Shown: positions 19,715-29,664, numbered from the stretch's first letter. The stretch is DNA of 36,612 nt from Microcaldota archaeon (GCA_026982895.1 JALWQW010000024.1:1-36612), one strand, 5' to 3'. Translations and numbers: made by a program. Notes: generated from the sequence alone by a model not told the origin.

Positions 19715-22700
19715 CTAGAAACCAGAAGATGGCTGTACTGAAGGATGGGATTTATGCCTAATTAAGATGTATATCGCAGCAATTATAAGTATAACGATTA
19801 GAACAACACCAGCCAATTCAAAGGAGGATAATTTCCCAAGTATGTTTTTATTGGCGACTTCGACATCAAGCCCCTTTACATTCTTATTGGCAATTACGAC
19901 TATGCGATAATGGCCTGAGGGTAAGTTCTTCAAGGTTAGAGTGCCATTTGCAGCCCTCTCGGTTATTAGTTTATTATCTAAATAGACCTTGGCAGTGTAT
20001 TCTCCTTTAACCTTTGGCTTCACATATATGATGGCGTTTGATTCAACATTTAAATCTACTGCTTTCTTGTATGTTTCTTGCTGTTCTTCCTCAACATGCT
20101 TTATCTTTACCTCAGTTGTTGCTGTTTGCTTGATTGGGAGGTCGCTTGAATAGGAGTATATTCCTGCTTGTGGTGGTGTGAATGTTGCTTCGCCTTTATT
20201 GTTTGTGGTTAGTTCCCATTCCCTGCCATGGGATATTGCTTTTATTTGTACATTGGCTGCTGGTGTGCGGTTAGTATAAGTTACATAGATTGTTAGCGAT
20301 TCTCCTACGAATCCACTAGCAGGAGCTTCTATGATTATTGAAGGCTTGTTTACATTCACTACTAATGAACCTTCTGATTCGCCTGATGTGGATTTTGTTG
20401 GAAGAATGATTTCTGCTATTTTTTGTGTTTTTGCTTCTTTGTAATTGGCTTTTATCGTGTAGTTGCCGCTTTGGTTTATTATTAAGCTTATTTTACCTTT
20501 AGAGTCTGGATGTCCTGTATATGTTAGATTCTTTCCTTTTATTTTTATATTTGCATTTGATGGATCTATTGTTTTGTTATTTTTATAGAGCTTTGTGTAG
20601 ATAGACAGTGTTGCCCTTTCTGTGTCGTAGTTCCATGATAATTTTAGGCTGTATTTTGGCTCTTCGGGCTTTTCTTGAGTTGCATATGTAAAGGTTGTTT
20701 GTGCTGTCTCATATCCGCTCTTTGTTGCTTTTATATAGTATTTAGCTGGATAGGGTAAAGAGAATATTGCCTCTCCATTATCATCTGTTTTTTTGGTTTT
20801 TACATAGAAGTTTAGATTTGAGAATTTGGTTATTTCTCTTACAGTAACATGTGCATCATAGATGTCTTTGCCTTCTGATGTTACATGGACCATTAGTGAT
20901 GAGTTTTTGAGCGTGTAATCTAATGATAGAGGTTTCTTGTGTTTCTTTGACTGTGAAGGAGGGATTGGTGGTGTTTGATTCGATTGGTTTGATGGAGCTG
21001 GTAATGACGAACAGTTAAGCATCTCCACTGTGTTGTTCGCGCCGTTGTCTGTCATGTTGCCGTAGTTGCTGATACCTCTGTTGTTGGTTGTATTTTCATC
21101 CAAGTAAAGACCAATAGTTGAGGCTTCGCAAAGATTATTGTAAGAAATATTATTCGAGGTAGAATTATAGGAAGTACTACTACTTGTCCCTAATATCATA
21201 GCCGTATCTTTGGAAGTAATATTGTTATTAAAGATAGAATAAAAAGAAACACCCCTAAGATACGCACCATAACTAGCGTTAATTATTGTATTTCCTTTAA
21301 TTACCCCACCCATGCCTGTATCAAAATAAATACCTAAAGGACCATCATTCACAATTATAGTATTATTTATTATAGATGAGTTAATTAAATTTTGTAAAAA
21401 AAGTGTACTAAAATCAGTATAATTAGCTCTTATTAGATTGTTTGAAATAGTGCTGTTCTGTGAAGACATGAAGAAGCTTGCGAAGCTTGGCCAACCTGAC
21501 AAAATAGATGGCGTTGTAATATTTATTGCGATGATACTGTTATTAGACATAGTTATATAATTTCCTGATATCATAATGCCAGATCCACTTGCAAAGGATA
21601 TGTTGTTGAATAGTAGTAAGTAATTCGTCCCAGGTTGAAAACTAGAGGTGTTGTGTTCAAGAAGTATTGCAAAACCGTTTGAATAATTTAATGAGTTATT
21701 AGATATATTAACATTATCTGCTGAAATATTCATACCCAACCCATATGTGTATGACAAAACATTCTTGAAAATAGATATATTATTGAAACTAGCATCCACA
21801 CATATGCCTGTTCCATTAACATAATTTAATTGGTTATTATATATATATGAATTATTTGCTACATGGATGGAACAAACAGATACAGGAGATACAGAACTAA
21901 CAGTATTGTTAGCAATCATTGAATGATTTGAACTAACATAAATACCACCATAGTAAACATTTCCAAAAAAGACTGTATTATTGATTATTGTTGTGTTTGT
22001 AAATCCAAGTAAAATGCCAGCAAGACCAGAATAAGAAGACATAAAAGTGTTTGAAATGTTGGGTGCAAATATGATACTATCTTTAATATAGCCAAAGTTA
22101 TTTGATCCTGTGTTATTAGTATATGCATAAACACCATATATTAGATTGGTGGAATTTATGACAGTCCTTTCCATTTGGAAAGAATGCCCCCCATAAAACG
22201 ATTGCGCACCCACTCTCGTATTATTAAGAGTAACGTTTTTGATATGTGTATTATTAGCAAAAGTCATGAAAATACCATCTGATGAGAACGCTCCGTTTGA
22301 GCTTTGGATAGTTACATTTTCAATAGATATATTATCATTTCCACAAAAGATAAGCTCAGCATACACTCCATTTGTTACATTTACACTAGCATTTGATGAA
22401 TAGAAGATAGGATTGCCATTATAGCCTGTATTATTATATATATGTATGTCATAACATTCATCACTTTTATCTGATGTTGAGGGGATGGCGTATAGAATGC
22501 TATGAACATTGTTATAAAAATGATTTGAAGAAATAGTAAAGTTAGAAGCATTAAGATCAAAGGAAATACCTTCAGAATTATTATAAAAAGTTGAATTAGT
22601 AACTGTAACATTATTCAAGCCATCAGGAACATACACACCAAAACTATACCCTGAGATATTACAATTTTTTATAACACTGTTAGATGCAACATGAATGGCT

Positions 22701-25495
22701 ATCCCCCTATCAGTACTACCACCTCCAAATATGCCATTCTTATTCGGATTAATACCTTTTCCTATTATACGCGAGCCATTACAATCTAACACTACATTAT
22801 TATCAGAGATTTTAATTGCTTCAGTATATGCAGAATCTACAGGAATCGAATAATCCCCCCTACACAGCGTCACACTCCCATTTATATAGTAAGTATCACC
22901 CGATTTTGACACAGCCGTTCCCCATGTTGAGCTATCGCTTAAATTAACGCATGGTGTTGGTGGTGGAGGAATTAAAGAGCAATCAAGCATCTCCACTGTG
23001 TTGTTGACACCTTTGTCGCTCATGTTGCCATAATTGTGCTCACCTGTAACGTTGGCCGTGTTGTTGTCGATGTATAAGCCCGCGATGGTGTTGCCGCAGA
23101 GGGCTGAATCATTAATGAAGGTGTTGCTGGCATTGGCCAAGTAGATGCCATAGGAGAAGTTGGTTATGTTCATGCGTAGAATGGTTGTGTTGGTGTTGTT
23201 GACGAGGATGCCTATGCCGCTGCCATCACCGACGAGTGTAGCATCGTAGGGATCTATTACAGCATGATACCAAGCATATATAAAATTAGAAATATTTTGC
23301 ACCGTTATTAATCCATTTAATGTTATGTTACCTCCAGTAACAATTGCAGTGGGTATATTAGAGAAAGCACCAAATTCAATAGCAAGACTAGCATCGCTAT
23401 CAACATTGAATATCTTTTGAGATATGTTCGAAGCATCGATAGTGGTGTTTATAACTTTAAGCCGAGCTTGGTCGACATCGAATAGATTAGACATGGACGA
23501 GGATATAGTGAATTGGGGGTTGAGTAAAATATTATTCGTTGAAGCTAGCGCCCAAATACCAGAATTAATAAATGTGAAATTTTCTAAAACTAGATTAACT
23601 GCGTTGGTGTAAAAATTAGATGGGACAAAACCATGAGTAGCGCCTAATCGTAGAAGAGCATTCTTAAGTGTAACATTGGAGATGTGATATTGAGCTCCAT
23701 CAATGCTCGTAAATTCCACACCATAATCCCCAGCAGAAGAGGTATTCTTTTCCAAAACAACATTTTGAATATACCATGGCATAACACCTCCACCATAATC
23801 ACGAACCCTCATCAAATCACAAACACTCTCAAAGCAATCTTGACCAATAACATAAACATCTTCAAGGTGATTTATACCACTTTCTGATTCAGAGAGAACA
23901 TCAAGAAGTATGCCTTGGCCAGAAGATATTTTAATATCATGAATATATTCTCCAGGTCTAGATGGATCTAAAGACAATTTGGTAGCAGTAAAATTGAAAA
24001 GCTCATTCTCACCTTTAGTATCAGTAACTGTCCCTAAGAAGCTATTATTACCATTAAAATGTATTCCAAAGGTCATTATTTCAATATTATTTCCAGAGTA
24101 ATCTCCTTTGGAAAGATTCAAACTCCCATGAATTCCTAGAAGACCACCACCTTTATCAGTAACCAAGTCCAACCAAGTATTACTATCACTTAAATTAACT
24201 GGTCCGGGCACAGGTTCTGGTGTTGTTCCTGGACATGTGGCTGATGAAGCAAAACGCAAATTCTGAGGGTTACCATAATCATCAACAAAACCTCCATTAT
24301 ACCCTCCATGATTCCAAGATGATTCATCAAATAAGAATCCTCCATTACCTCCACAAGCAGAAACATTATTAATGTAATTATAATAGGACTTGTAAAGATA
24401 AATGTTAGCAGGTCCCTTATTTGAGGAATCTGAAAAGTTTGAATCTTCTATATATGAGGAGTTAACTGTATCAAAATATACGCCTGCGTCATCTGCATGA
24501 AGAGTCGATACATTGTATATGTAAACATATATAGAATCTAAAACAAACACACCATCATAAACATTAGAAAAATTAGACTTCTCTAAAGTAATATTCTGAA
24601 CATTTTGTGCCATTAGACCATAACCCACACCATCAGCAGATATATTTTTTATAACAACATCACGAGATGATAATAAATAGAGGCCATCATTAAGATATGA
24701 TGAAGATAAGGAGCTATTTGCTATAAAACCTGAAACATTACATAGAAGTATCTCAACACCATCCAAACCACTCAAAGACACATCAGTGTTAGCATAATAT
24801 ATTAAAGGAGAATTATCGGTTACAGTAATATTTTCAAAAAGGACATCGCAAGAATTGACACAAACATCAGTATCAATATTCTCAATAAAATTTGAGTTCT
24901 TTACTTGATTATTATGTCCCCTAACAAAAACCCCACAAAAGCCAGCTCCTGTCTCATTCACATTAGACAAAATATTGTTAGATCCATCAATTTCTATAGC
25001 AGTATCTGCATGGGTTGATGGAATAGACAATCCACTTATATTGAAATCGTCACCGTATAAAAGAAGCTCTGAATTACTATCTCTAAGTGTGATATTAACA
25101 AGCGTTCCTCTAACTCCTCCATTATCACCATCAACATAAATGTTAGTGTTATATGAGCTAATTATACAGTTCTTTAATTTGGCACCAGCAACATCTATTA
25201 TAACACCATAATCTGTACCGCCGTGTGGATTTACTATTGTTGAGCCATTACAATCAAGAGTTAAATCATCAGAGTCAAAAGCAATGGCAGGGCTATCATC
25301 TTCTGGATCTATTGAATAAATATCTTTACATAAAGTAGTATCCTCTAATATGACGAATGTATTGCTATAATTAGCGACATAAGTCGTGCCACCCTGTGTC
25401 CATGTCGAGCTATCGCTTAAGTTAACGCAAGCAGAGAATCCTGTAGACAGGAATGCTAATAATAAGAAGAAAACAGCAAAGTACCTGGCTCGCAT
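19715..25495 (-). CDS. Giant membrane-anchored surface protein: signal peptide, three repeated beta-solenoid units, Ig-like domains, C-terminal TM
   Basis: Signal peptide MRARYFAVFFLLLAFLSTGFSAC. Three copies of [C/P]VNLSDS(S/N)TW. C-terminal TM LAGVVLIVILIIAAIYILI. Many NxS/T sequons. TATA tttttatat about 28 nt upstream. Confidence 0.94.
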   Translation of the reverse strand: MRARYFAVFFLLLAFLSTGFSACVNLSDSSTWTQGGTTYVANYSNTFVILEDTTLCKDIYSIDPEDDSPAIAFDSDDLTLDCNGSTIVNPHGGTDYGVIIDVAGAKLKNCIISSYNTNIYVDGDNGGVRGTLVNITLRDSNSELLLYGDDFNISGLSIPSTHADTAIEIDGSNNILSNVNETGAGFCGVFVRGHNNQVKNSNFIENIDTDVCVNSCDVLFENITVTDNSPLIYYANTDVSLSGLDGVEILLCNVSGFIANSSLSSSYLNDGLYLLSSRDVVIKNISADGVGYGLMAQNVQNITLEKSNFSNVYDGVFVLDSIYVYIYNVSTLHADDAGVYFDTVNSSYIEDSNFSDSSNKGPANIYLYKSYYNYINNVSACGGNGGFLFDESSWNHGGYNGGFVDDYGNPQNLRFASSATCPGTTPEPVPGPVNLSDSNTWLDLVTDKGGGLLGIHGSLNLSKGDYSGNNIEIMTFGIHFNGNNSFLGTVTDTKGENELFNFTATKLSLDPSRPGEYIHDIKISSGQGILLDVLSESESGINHLEDVYVIGQDCFESVCDLMRVRDYGGGVMPWYIQNVVLEKNTSSAGDYGVEFTSIDGAQYHISNVTLKNALLRLGATHGFVPSNFYTNAVNLVLENFTFINSGIWALASTNNILLNPQFTISSSMSNLFDVDQARLKVINTTIDASNISQKIFNVDSDASLAIEFGAFSNIPTAIVTGGNITLNGLITVQNISNFIYAWYHAVIDPYDATLVGDGSGIGILVNNTNTTILRMNITNFSYGIYLANASNTFINDSALCGNTIAGLYIDNNTANVTGEHNYGNMSDKGVNNTVEMLDCSLIPPPPTPCVNLSDSSTWGTAVSKSGDTYYINGSVTLCRGDYSIPVDSAYTEAIKISDNNVVLDCNGSRIIGKGINPNKNGIFGGGSTDRGIAIHVASNSVIKNCNISGYSFGVYVPDGLNNVTVTNSTFYNNSEGISFDLNASNFTISSNHFYNNVHSILYAIPSTSDKSDECYDIHIYNNTGYNGNPIFYSSNASVNVTNGVYAELIFCGNDNISIENVTIQSSNGAFSSDGIFMTFANNTHIKNVTLNNTRVGAQSFYGGHSFQMERTVINSTNLIYGVYAYTNNTGSNNFGYIKDSIIFAPNISNTFMSSYSGLAGILLGFTNTTIINNTVFFGNVYYGGIYVSSNHSMIANNTVSSVSPVSVCSIHVANNSYIYNNQLNYVNGTGICVDASFNNISIFKNVLSYTYGLGMNISADNVNISNNSLNYSNGFAILLEHNTSSFQPGTNYLLLFNNISFASGSGIMISGNYITMSNNSIIAINITTPSILSGWPSFASFFMSSQNSTISNNLIRANYTDFSTLFLQNLINSSIINNTIIVNDGPLGIYFDTGMGGVIKGNTIINASYGAYLRGVSFYSIFNNNITSKDTAMILGTSSSTSYNSTSNNISYNNLCEASTIGLYLDENTTNNRGISNYGNMTDNGANNTVEMLNCSSLPAPSNQSNQTPPIPPSQSKKHKKPLSLDYTLKNSSLMVHVTSEGKDIYDAHVTVREITKFSNLNFYVKTKKTDDNGEAIFSLPYPAKYYIKATKSGYETAQTTFTYATQEKPEEPKYSLKLSWNYDTERATLSIYTKLYKNNKTIDPSNANIKIKGKNLTYTGHPDSKGKISLIINQSGNYTIKANYKEAKTQKIAEIILPTKSTSGESEGSLVVNVNKPSIIIEAPASGFVGESLTIYVTYTNRTPAANVQIKAISHGREWELTTNNKGEATFTPPQAGIYSYSSDLPIKQTATTEVKIKHVEEEQQETYKKAVDLNVESNAIIYVKPKVKGEYTAKVYLDNKLITERAANGTLTLKNLPSGHYRIVVIANKNVKGLDVEVANKNILGKLSSFELAGVVLIVILIIAAIYILIRHKSHPSVQPSSGF
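22921..25429 (-). repeat. Heads of three protein-level tandem modules (CVNLSDSSTW-type) within the 1926-aa protein
   Basis: Heads near 25429 (CVNLSDSSTW), about 24205 (PVNLSDSNTW) and 22951 (CVNLSDSSTW). Units 2 and 3 share the ending NYGNM(S/T)D(K/N)G(V/A)NNTVEML(D/N)CS. Confidence 0.85.
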
Positions 25496-25578
25496 GCTTA
25501 AATATATGAGAATATATATATAAAAAGGTATCTATCTCGACAGAGGTTAAGGTTTAAAACTCTCACGCCAAAAAACCC

Positions 25579-26166
25579 ATGATGAAAATCCACTTCGTCA
25601 CAACAAACAGAGGGAAATTCCTCACAGCCAAAGCCACGCTGGGAAAGTACAGTATAGAGATTATTCACGAACCTGTAGAAATCCCTGAAATAAGGGCAGA
25701 GACGGTAGAGGAGGTAGCACTCGATAAGGCGATGTGGGCGTGGCAGAAGCTCTCCAAGCCACTATTCGTCATAGACGCTGGGCTGCACATCCCTTCCCTC
25801 AACGGCTTCCCCGGGCCGTTCTCAAAATTCGCGCTGGAGAAGATTGGGATAGAGGGTATGCTGAGGCTGACGGAAAGGAAGAAAACGCCTGCTTACTTCA
25901 TAGACGCGCTTGCCTACATGGACGAAACGCTGGACAAGCCCAAGCTCTTCACAGCCAAAATTCACGGCGTCTTAATTAGCGAGCCAAGGGGCGAAGCAAG
26001 GGAATATGCATGGTCAGATTACTTTTACATATTCAAACCCGAAGGCGTGGAGAAAACGCTGGCTGAGATGAGCGAAAATGAATACGCGAGGTGGAGAGAA
26101 AACCTGCATACAGCAACAGAGGCCTTCGGAAAATGGCTGGCAAAGAAAGCGAATGGACAAAGCTAA
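25579..26166 (+). CDS. rdgB: Divergent XTP/dITP (non-canonical purine NTP) pyrophosphatase, HAM1/RdgB family
   Basis: FVTTNRGKFLTAKATL, VIDAGLHIPSLNGFPGPFSKFALEKIG. TATA-like gtttaaaac about 24 nt upstream. Confidence 0.88.
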   Translation: MMKIHFVTTNRGKFLTAKATLGKYSIEIIHEPVEIPEIRAETVEEVALDKAMWAWQKLSKPLFVIDAGLHIPSLNGFPGPFSKFALEKIGIEGMLRLTERKKTPAYFIDALAYMDETLDKPKLFTAKIHGVLISEPRGEAREYAWSDYFYIFKPEGVEKTLAEMSENEYARWRENLHTATEAFGKWLAKKANGQS

Positions 26167-26202
26167 GCAAACCCTTTTAACTTTACTACTCATAGAAAGG
26201 GC

Positions 26203-27771
26203 ATGGCAGATAAAGAATATGTTCTTGATACATCCATAATTGTCGATGGAAGAATATTGGAACTCGTTGATGAAGGAAAAATAGACGGCACGCTCATACT
26301 CCCAAGAGCAGTCATAGCAGAGATGGAGCATCAGGCAAACATGAATAAAGAAATAGGCTTTACCGGATTCACAGTTATAGAGAAGCTCCGCAGCCTAAAC
26401 AAGGCAGGAAAAATACAGATGGAAATCGACGGCGAGAGGCCCAGCGCTCATGAAATAGGCTTAGCAAAGAAAGCGGGCACTATCGATGCTAAGATAAGAG
26501 AATTGGCGAGAGTGAGGGGGGCTATCTTAATAACAGGCGACAAAGTTCAGCATCTGGCAGCTGTTGCTGAAGGCATAGAAACGATATACCTCCATGCCAA
26601 AGAGGAAATTCATGGACTGGGGTTCGAAAAGTATTTCGACGGCTTGACAATGTCCGTCCATATAAAAGAAAATCTGCCAGTAGTAGTTAAGAGGGGGACA
26701 CCTGGCAATTGGAAAATGATAATGCTCGACGAAATCATAGATACTGAAAAAATAAGGCTCGTTTCTGAAGAAATTATAGAAGCCACAAGGCGAAACGCCA
26801 GCTACTATGTAGAATTGGACCAGCCAGGAGCGACTGTAATCCAAATGGGAGAATATAGAATCGTAATAACAAAGCCACCTTTTTCAGATAATTTCGAAAT
26901 AACCATTGTTAAGCCCATAAAAAAGCTAAGCTTAAAAGATTACAAGCTCGATAAGAAGCTCCTAAAAAGGCTCGACGAAGAAGCAGAGGGTATATTAATA
27001 TGTGGGCCGCCTGGCAGTGGAAAAACGACCTTCGCCACAGCCTTGGCAGAATATTACTACAAAAAGAATTATATTGTAAAGACGCTGGAAGACCCACGCG
27101 ATATGCAGGTTATCGATGAAATAACTCAATACACGCGCCTTGGAGGAAGCTACGAAAAGGCGAAAGATATACTCTTATTAGTCAGGCCAGATTATGTCTT
27201 CTTCGACGAAGTTAGGAAAACAGAAGAATTCATCATATACAGCGACCTTCGCATGACAGGCATCGGCATGGTGGGAGTAGTTCATGCTAAAAAAGCCATC
27301 GACGCTATTCAACGCTTCATAAACAAAATTGAGCTCGGCATCATACCACAGGTTGTGGACACAGTCATATTAATAGAAAAGGGCAATATAGGAAAGGTTT
27401 ACAGCCTCGAACACACGATAAAGGTGCCGACAGGCATGACTGAAAAGGATTTGGCAAGGCCAGTTATAGAAGTTAGGGACTTCTTCAAAAATGAGCTTGA
27501 ATATGAGATTTACAAATTTGGCGAAGAAACGGTGGTGCTGCCCATAAAAGAGATTAAAAACAAGGCCCAGTCTCAACGAGCCCTTAGAAACATACAAAGG
27601 GTAATGAACAACCTATTCGATGAAGGAGAAGTTAGAGTAGAAAGTGGAGATGGAAGAATTATAATATATGCTACAAAACGCGCCATTCACGCTCTCAATC
27701 ATAAATACAAAAAGCGCCTTGATAGGCTCGTGAAACGCTATGGTGAAATTGAGGTGAGGTCTCTTGAATAA
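26203..27771 (+). CDS. PIN domain - VirB11/PilT-type ATPase - KH-like protein
   Basis: PIN: YVLDTSIIVDGRI..AVIAEMEHQA. Walker A CGPPGSGKTTFA; Walker B DYVFFDEVRKTEE. TATA ccttttaac 26 nt upstream of the ATG. Confidence 0.92.
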   Translation: MADKEYVLDTSIIVDGRILELVDEGKIDGTLILPRAVIAEMEHQANMNKEIGFTGFTVIEKLRSLNKAGKIQMEIDGERPSAHEIGLAKKAGTIDAKIRELARVRGAILITGDKVQHLAAVAEGIETIYLHAKEEIHGLGFEKYFDGLTMSVHIKENLPVVVKRGTPGNWKMIMLDEIIDTEKIRLVSEEIIEATRRNASYYVELDQPGATVIQMGEYRIVITKPPFSDNFEITIVKPIKKLSLKDYKLDKKLLKRLDEEAEGILICGPPGSGKTTFATALAEYYYKKNYIVKTLEDPRDMQVIDEITQYTRLGGSYEKAKDILLLVRPDYVFFDEVRKTEEFIIYSDLRMTGIGMVGVVHAKKAIDAIQRFINKIELGIIPQVVDTVILIEKGNIGKVYSLEHTIKVPTGMTEKDLARPVIEVRDFFKNELEYEIYKFGEETVVLPIKEIKNKAQSQRALRNIQRVMNNLFDEGEVRVESGDGRIIIYATKRAIHALNHKYKKRLDRLVKRYGEIEVRSLE

Positions 27772-28375
27772 GGTATCGCTAAAAGATGAATACAACAGAG
27801 CCTTCGAAGCTGCTGTAAAAGCGCTCAGGGAGAAAAAAATAATCATATACCCAACAGACACTGTATATGGAATCGGCGGCGTCGCGACATCCAAAGAGGT
27901 AGTTGATGAAATTTATAGGATTAAAAAGAGGGATAAAGAAAAACCCTTATCAGTTTTGGTGGGGAATTTGCAGCAACTTCAGAAGTTCTTCAAGCCATCC
28001 AAAGAAGACCTTTATTATATATACATGCGAATGCCAGGGCCGTACACATTCATATTGGATGCTGAAGCAGAAATAAAGAAAGCGGTTGGATATGAGAGGG
28101 TGGGTGTTAGAGTGCCTGACAATTACTTCGCTCGAAAGCTGGCCTTAGAGGTTGAAGCTCCCATAATAACAACATCGGCGAATATAAGTGGAAAGGAAGC
28201 TCCAAAAAGCGTAGAAGAGATATGTAATGAATTGAAAGAATCTGTTGCTTTAGTAGTTGATGGTGGAAAAGCAAAGCACAGCGAGCCATCAACAGTTGTC
28301 GATATAAAGGCTAAGAAAATCATAAGAAAGGGTGCTGGAGAATTTGCATGGCGAGAAGAATCTAGCGTTCAATAA
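27764..28375 (+). CDS. sua5: Threonylcarbamoyl-AMP synthase, Sua5/YrdC family
   Basis: IIIYPTDTVYGIGGVA, RDKEKPLSVLV, MPGPYTFIL, VGVRVPDN and PIITTSANISG. TTG start overlapping the upstream stop. Confidence 0.95.
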   Translation: MNKVSLKDEYNRAFEAAVKALREKKIIIYPTDTVYGIGGVATSKEVVDEIYRIKKRDKEKPLSVLVGNLQQLQKFFKPSKEDLYYIYMRMPGPYTFILDAEAEIKKAVGYERVGVRVPDNYFARKLALEVEAPIITTSANISGKEAPKSVEEICNELKESVALVVDGGKAKHSEPSTVVDIKAKKIIRKGAGEFAWREESSVQ

Positions 28376-29654
28376 CAGTGTTTGCCAATTCGGGTTTAAG
28401 CTTCCACTTCAAATAAGCAGATGTGAGCATTCTAGCCTGCATGAGATTAAAGCGGAGTTTTAAGATGGCTGTGGGAGAAGGCCTCTCAATAACTTTTGTT
28501 GGAAAAGTCGTCAATGAAGTTATAAGTTTATTGTCGTGAATGCCAGTTAAAACATCGGTATGTGAAGGCCTTTTTTGAGATACGACGGCATTCCAACCAT
28601 AACCAAGAGGAGACCTATCAATTATTGTCGGCAATGGATTAATATGACTATCAGCCTCGAAGAAAAGCGTTTTGCCCATCTCTTTCCATTCATAAGCGGC
28701 TAGTAAATCAAGGTCTGCCTCCCTATAAGCTATCATAGATAGAGCCTTAACCTTTTGAAGGAGGCTTCTTACGAATGAGTCCATCCAAGTGCTTGTGAGA
28801 AACACCTTTGAATTATGGGCATCAGCATTGAGAATAGCAACAGCATTAGCCCTCTCCATAAGAGCATTGACTAAAAACTTCGATTTGTTCATGTAATGAA
28901 GAATGCCTGTTGCATGAAATCTTCCAAATATTTTAGTCCCATAAAAGGGGTGTGGTAAGCCAACAGCAACCTCTCTATAGTCATTCAGCCATAATAAAAC
29001 ATCTTCACCTCTCGTCTTAGGCGGAAGAGGGGCATAGATTTTATTGAAGGGAGTTAATTTCAGAAGGTCTGCGGAAAAATCTGCGGCAATGGCTTCCGTT
29101 GGAAACCAAAGAAGAACATGAAAGCCATCAATAAGATTGCCAACATTAAAAGTTAATTCCAAGCCATAACCCTTTTCTATATGAAATGGTTTCAGAAAAT
29201 CTCGCATCGCGTCAATCTTATCGAGAAGTATATTATTATGAGGACCAGACAAATCCAAATCTATATGGTGGAAAGCCATATCGAGGAGAACCTGTTCATA
29301 AGGAGCTAAGCCATCATCTATAATTCTCTTCTTAGCAAAAGAGCGCATATGTCCGTGCAGATGAACGAAATAATAATTAGAGGGCTTCGCCATTGAAGCA
29401 AAAGACACTGTATCCAATATATCCCTCAATGAATATTTTGGGAAAGGAAGATATTCCACTTTGCCATACCCAGTTTCTTTAACATCCAAAAACATGAAAT
29501 TGGCAGTCTTATCCTTAATTTTGGCAAAGACAAAGAAGTTCGACCGCTTATCATCACCTCTATTAAGCAAATAAAAGTGTTTCTTAAACTTAACGGGCAC
29601 CTGTTTAAACCCGCGCTTTTCAAAAGCAGATAAGATTTCTTGTTTTAACGGCAC
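28362..29654 (-). CDS. Uncharacterised protein; candidate archaeo-eukaryotic primase (AEP)-like fold
   Basis: 430 aa. AFHHIDLDL (hhhDhD-like), LELTFNVGNLIDGFHVLLWFP (sxH-like) and LWLNDYREVAVGLPHPFYGTKIFG (hhD..LP..GK-like), in AEP order. Convergent 14-bp overlap with sua5. Confidence 0.85.
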   Translation of the reverse strand: MPLKQEILSAFEKRGFKQVPVKFKKHFYLLNRGDDKRSNFFVFAKIKDKTANFMFLDVKETGYGKVEYLPFPKYSLRDILDTVSFASMAKPSNYYFVHLHGHMRSFAKKRIIDDGLAPYEQVLLDMAFHHIDLDLSGPHNNILLDKIDAMRDFLKPFHIEKGYGLELTFNVGNLIDGFHVLLWFPTEAIAADFSADLLKLTPFNKIYAPLPPKTRGEDVLLWLNDYREVAVGLPHPFYGTKIFGRFHATGILHYMNKSKFLVNALMERANAVAILNADAHNSKVFLTSTWMDSFVRSLLQKVKALSMIAYREADLDLLAAYEWKEMGKTLFFEADSHINPLPTIIDRSPLGYGWNAVVSQKRPSHTDVLTGIHDNKLITSLTTFPTKVIERPSPTAILKLRFNLMQARMLTSAYLKWKLKPELANTVIER

Positions 29655-29664
29655 TTTATCAACC

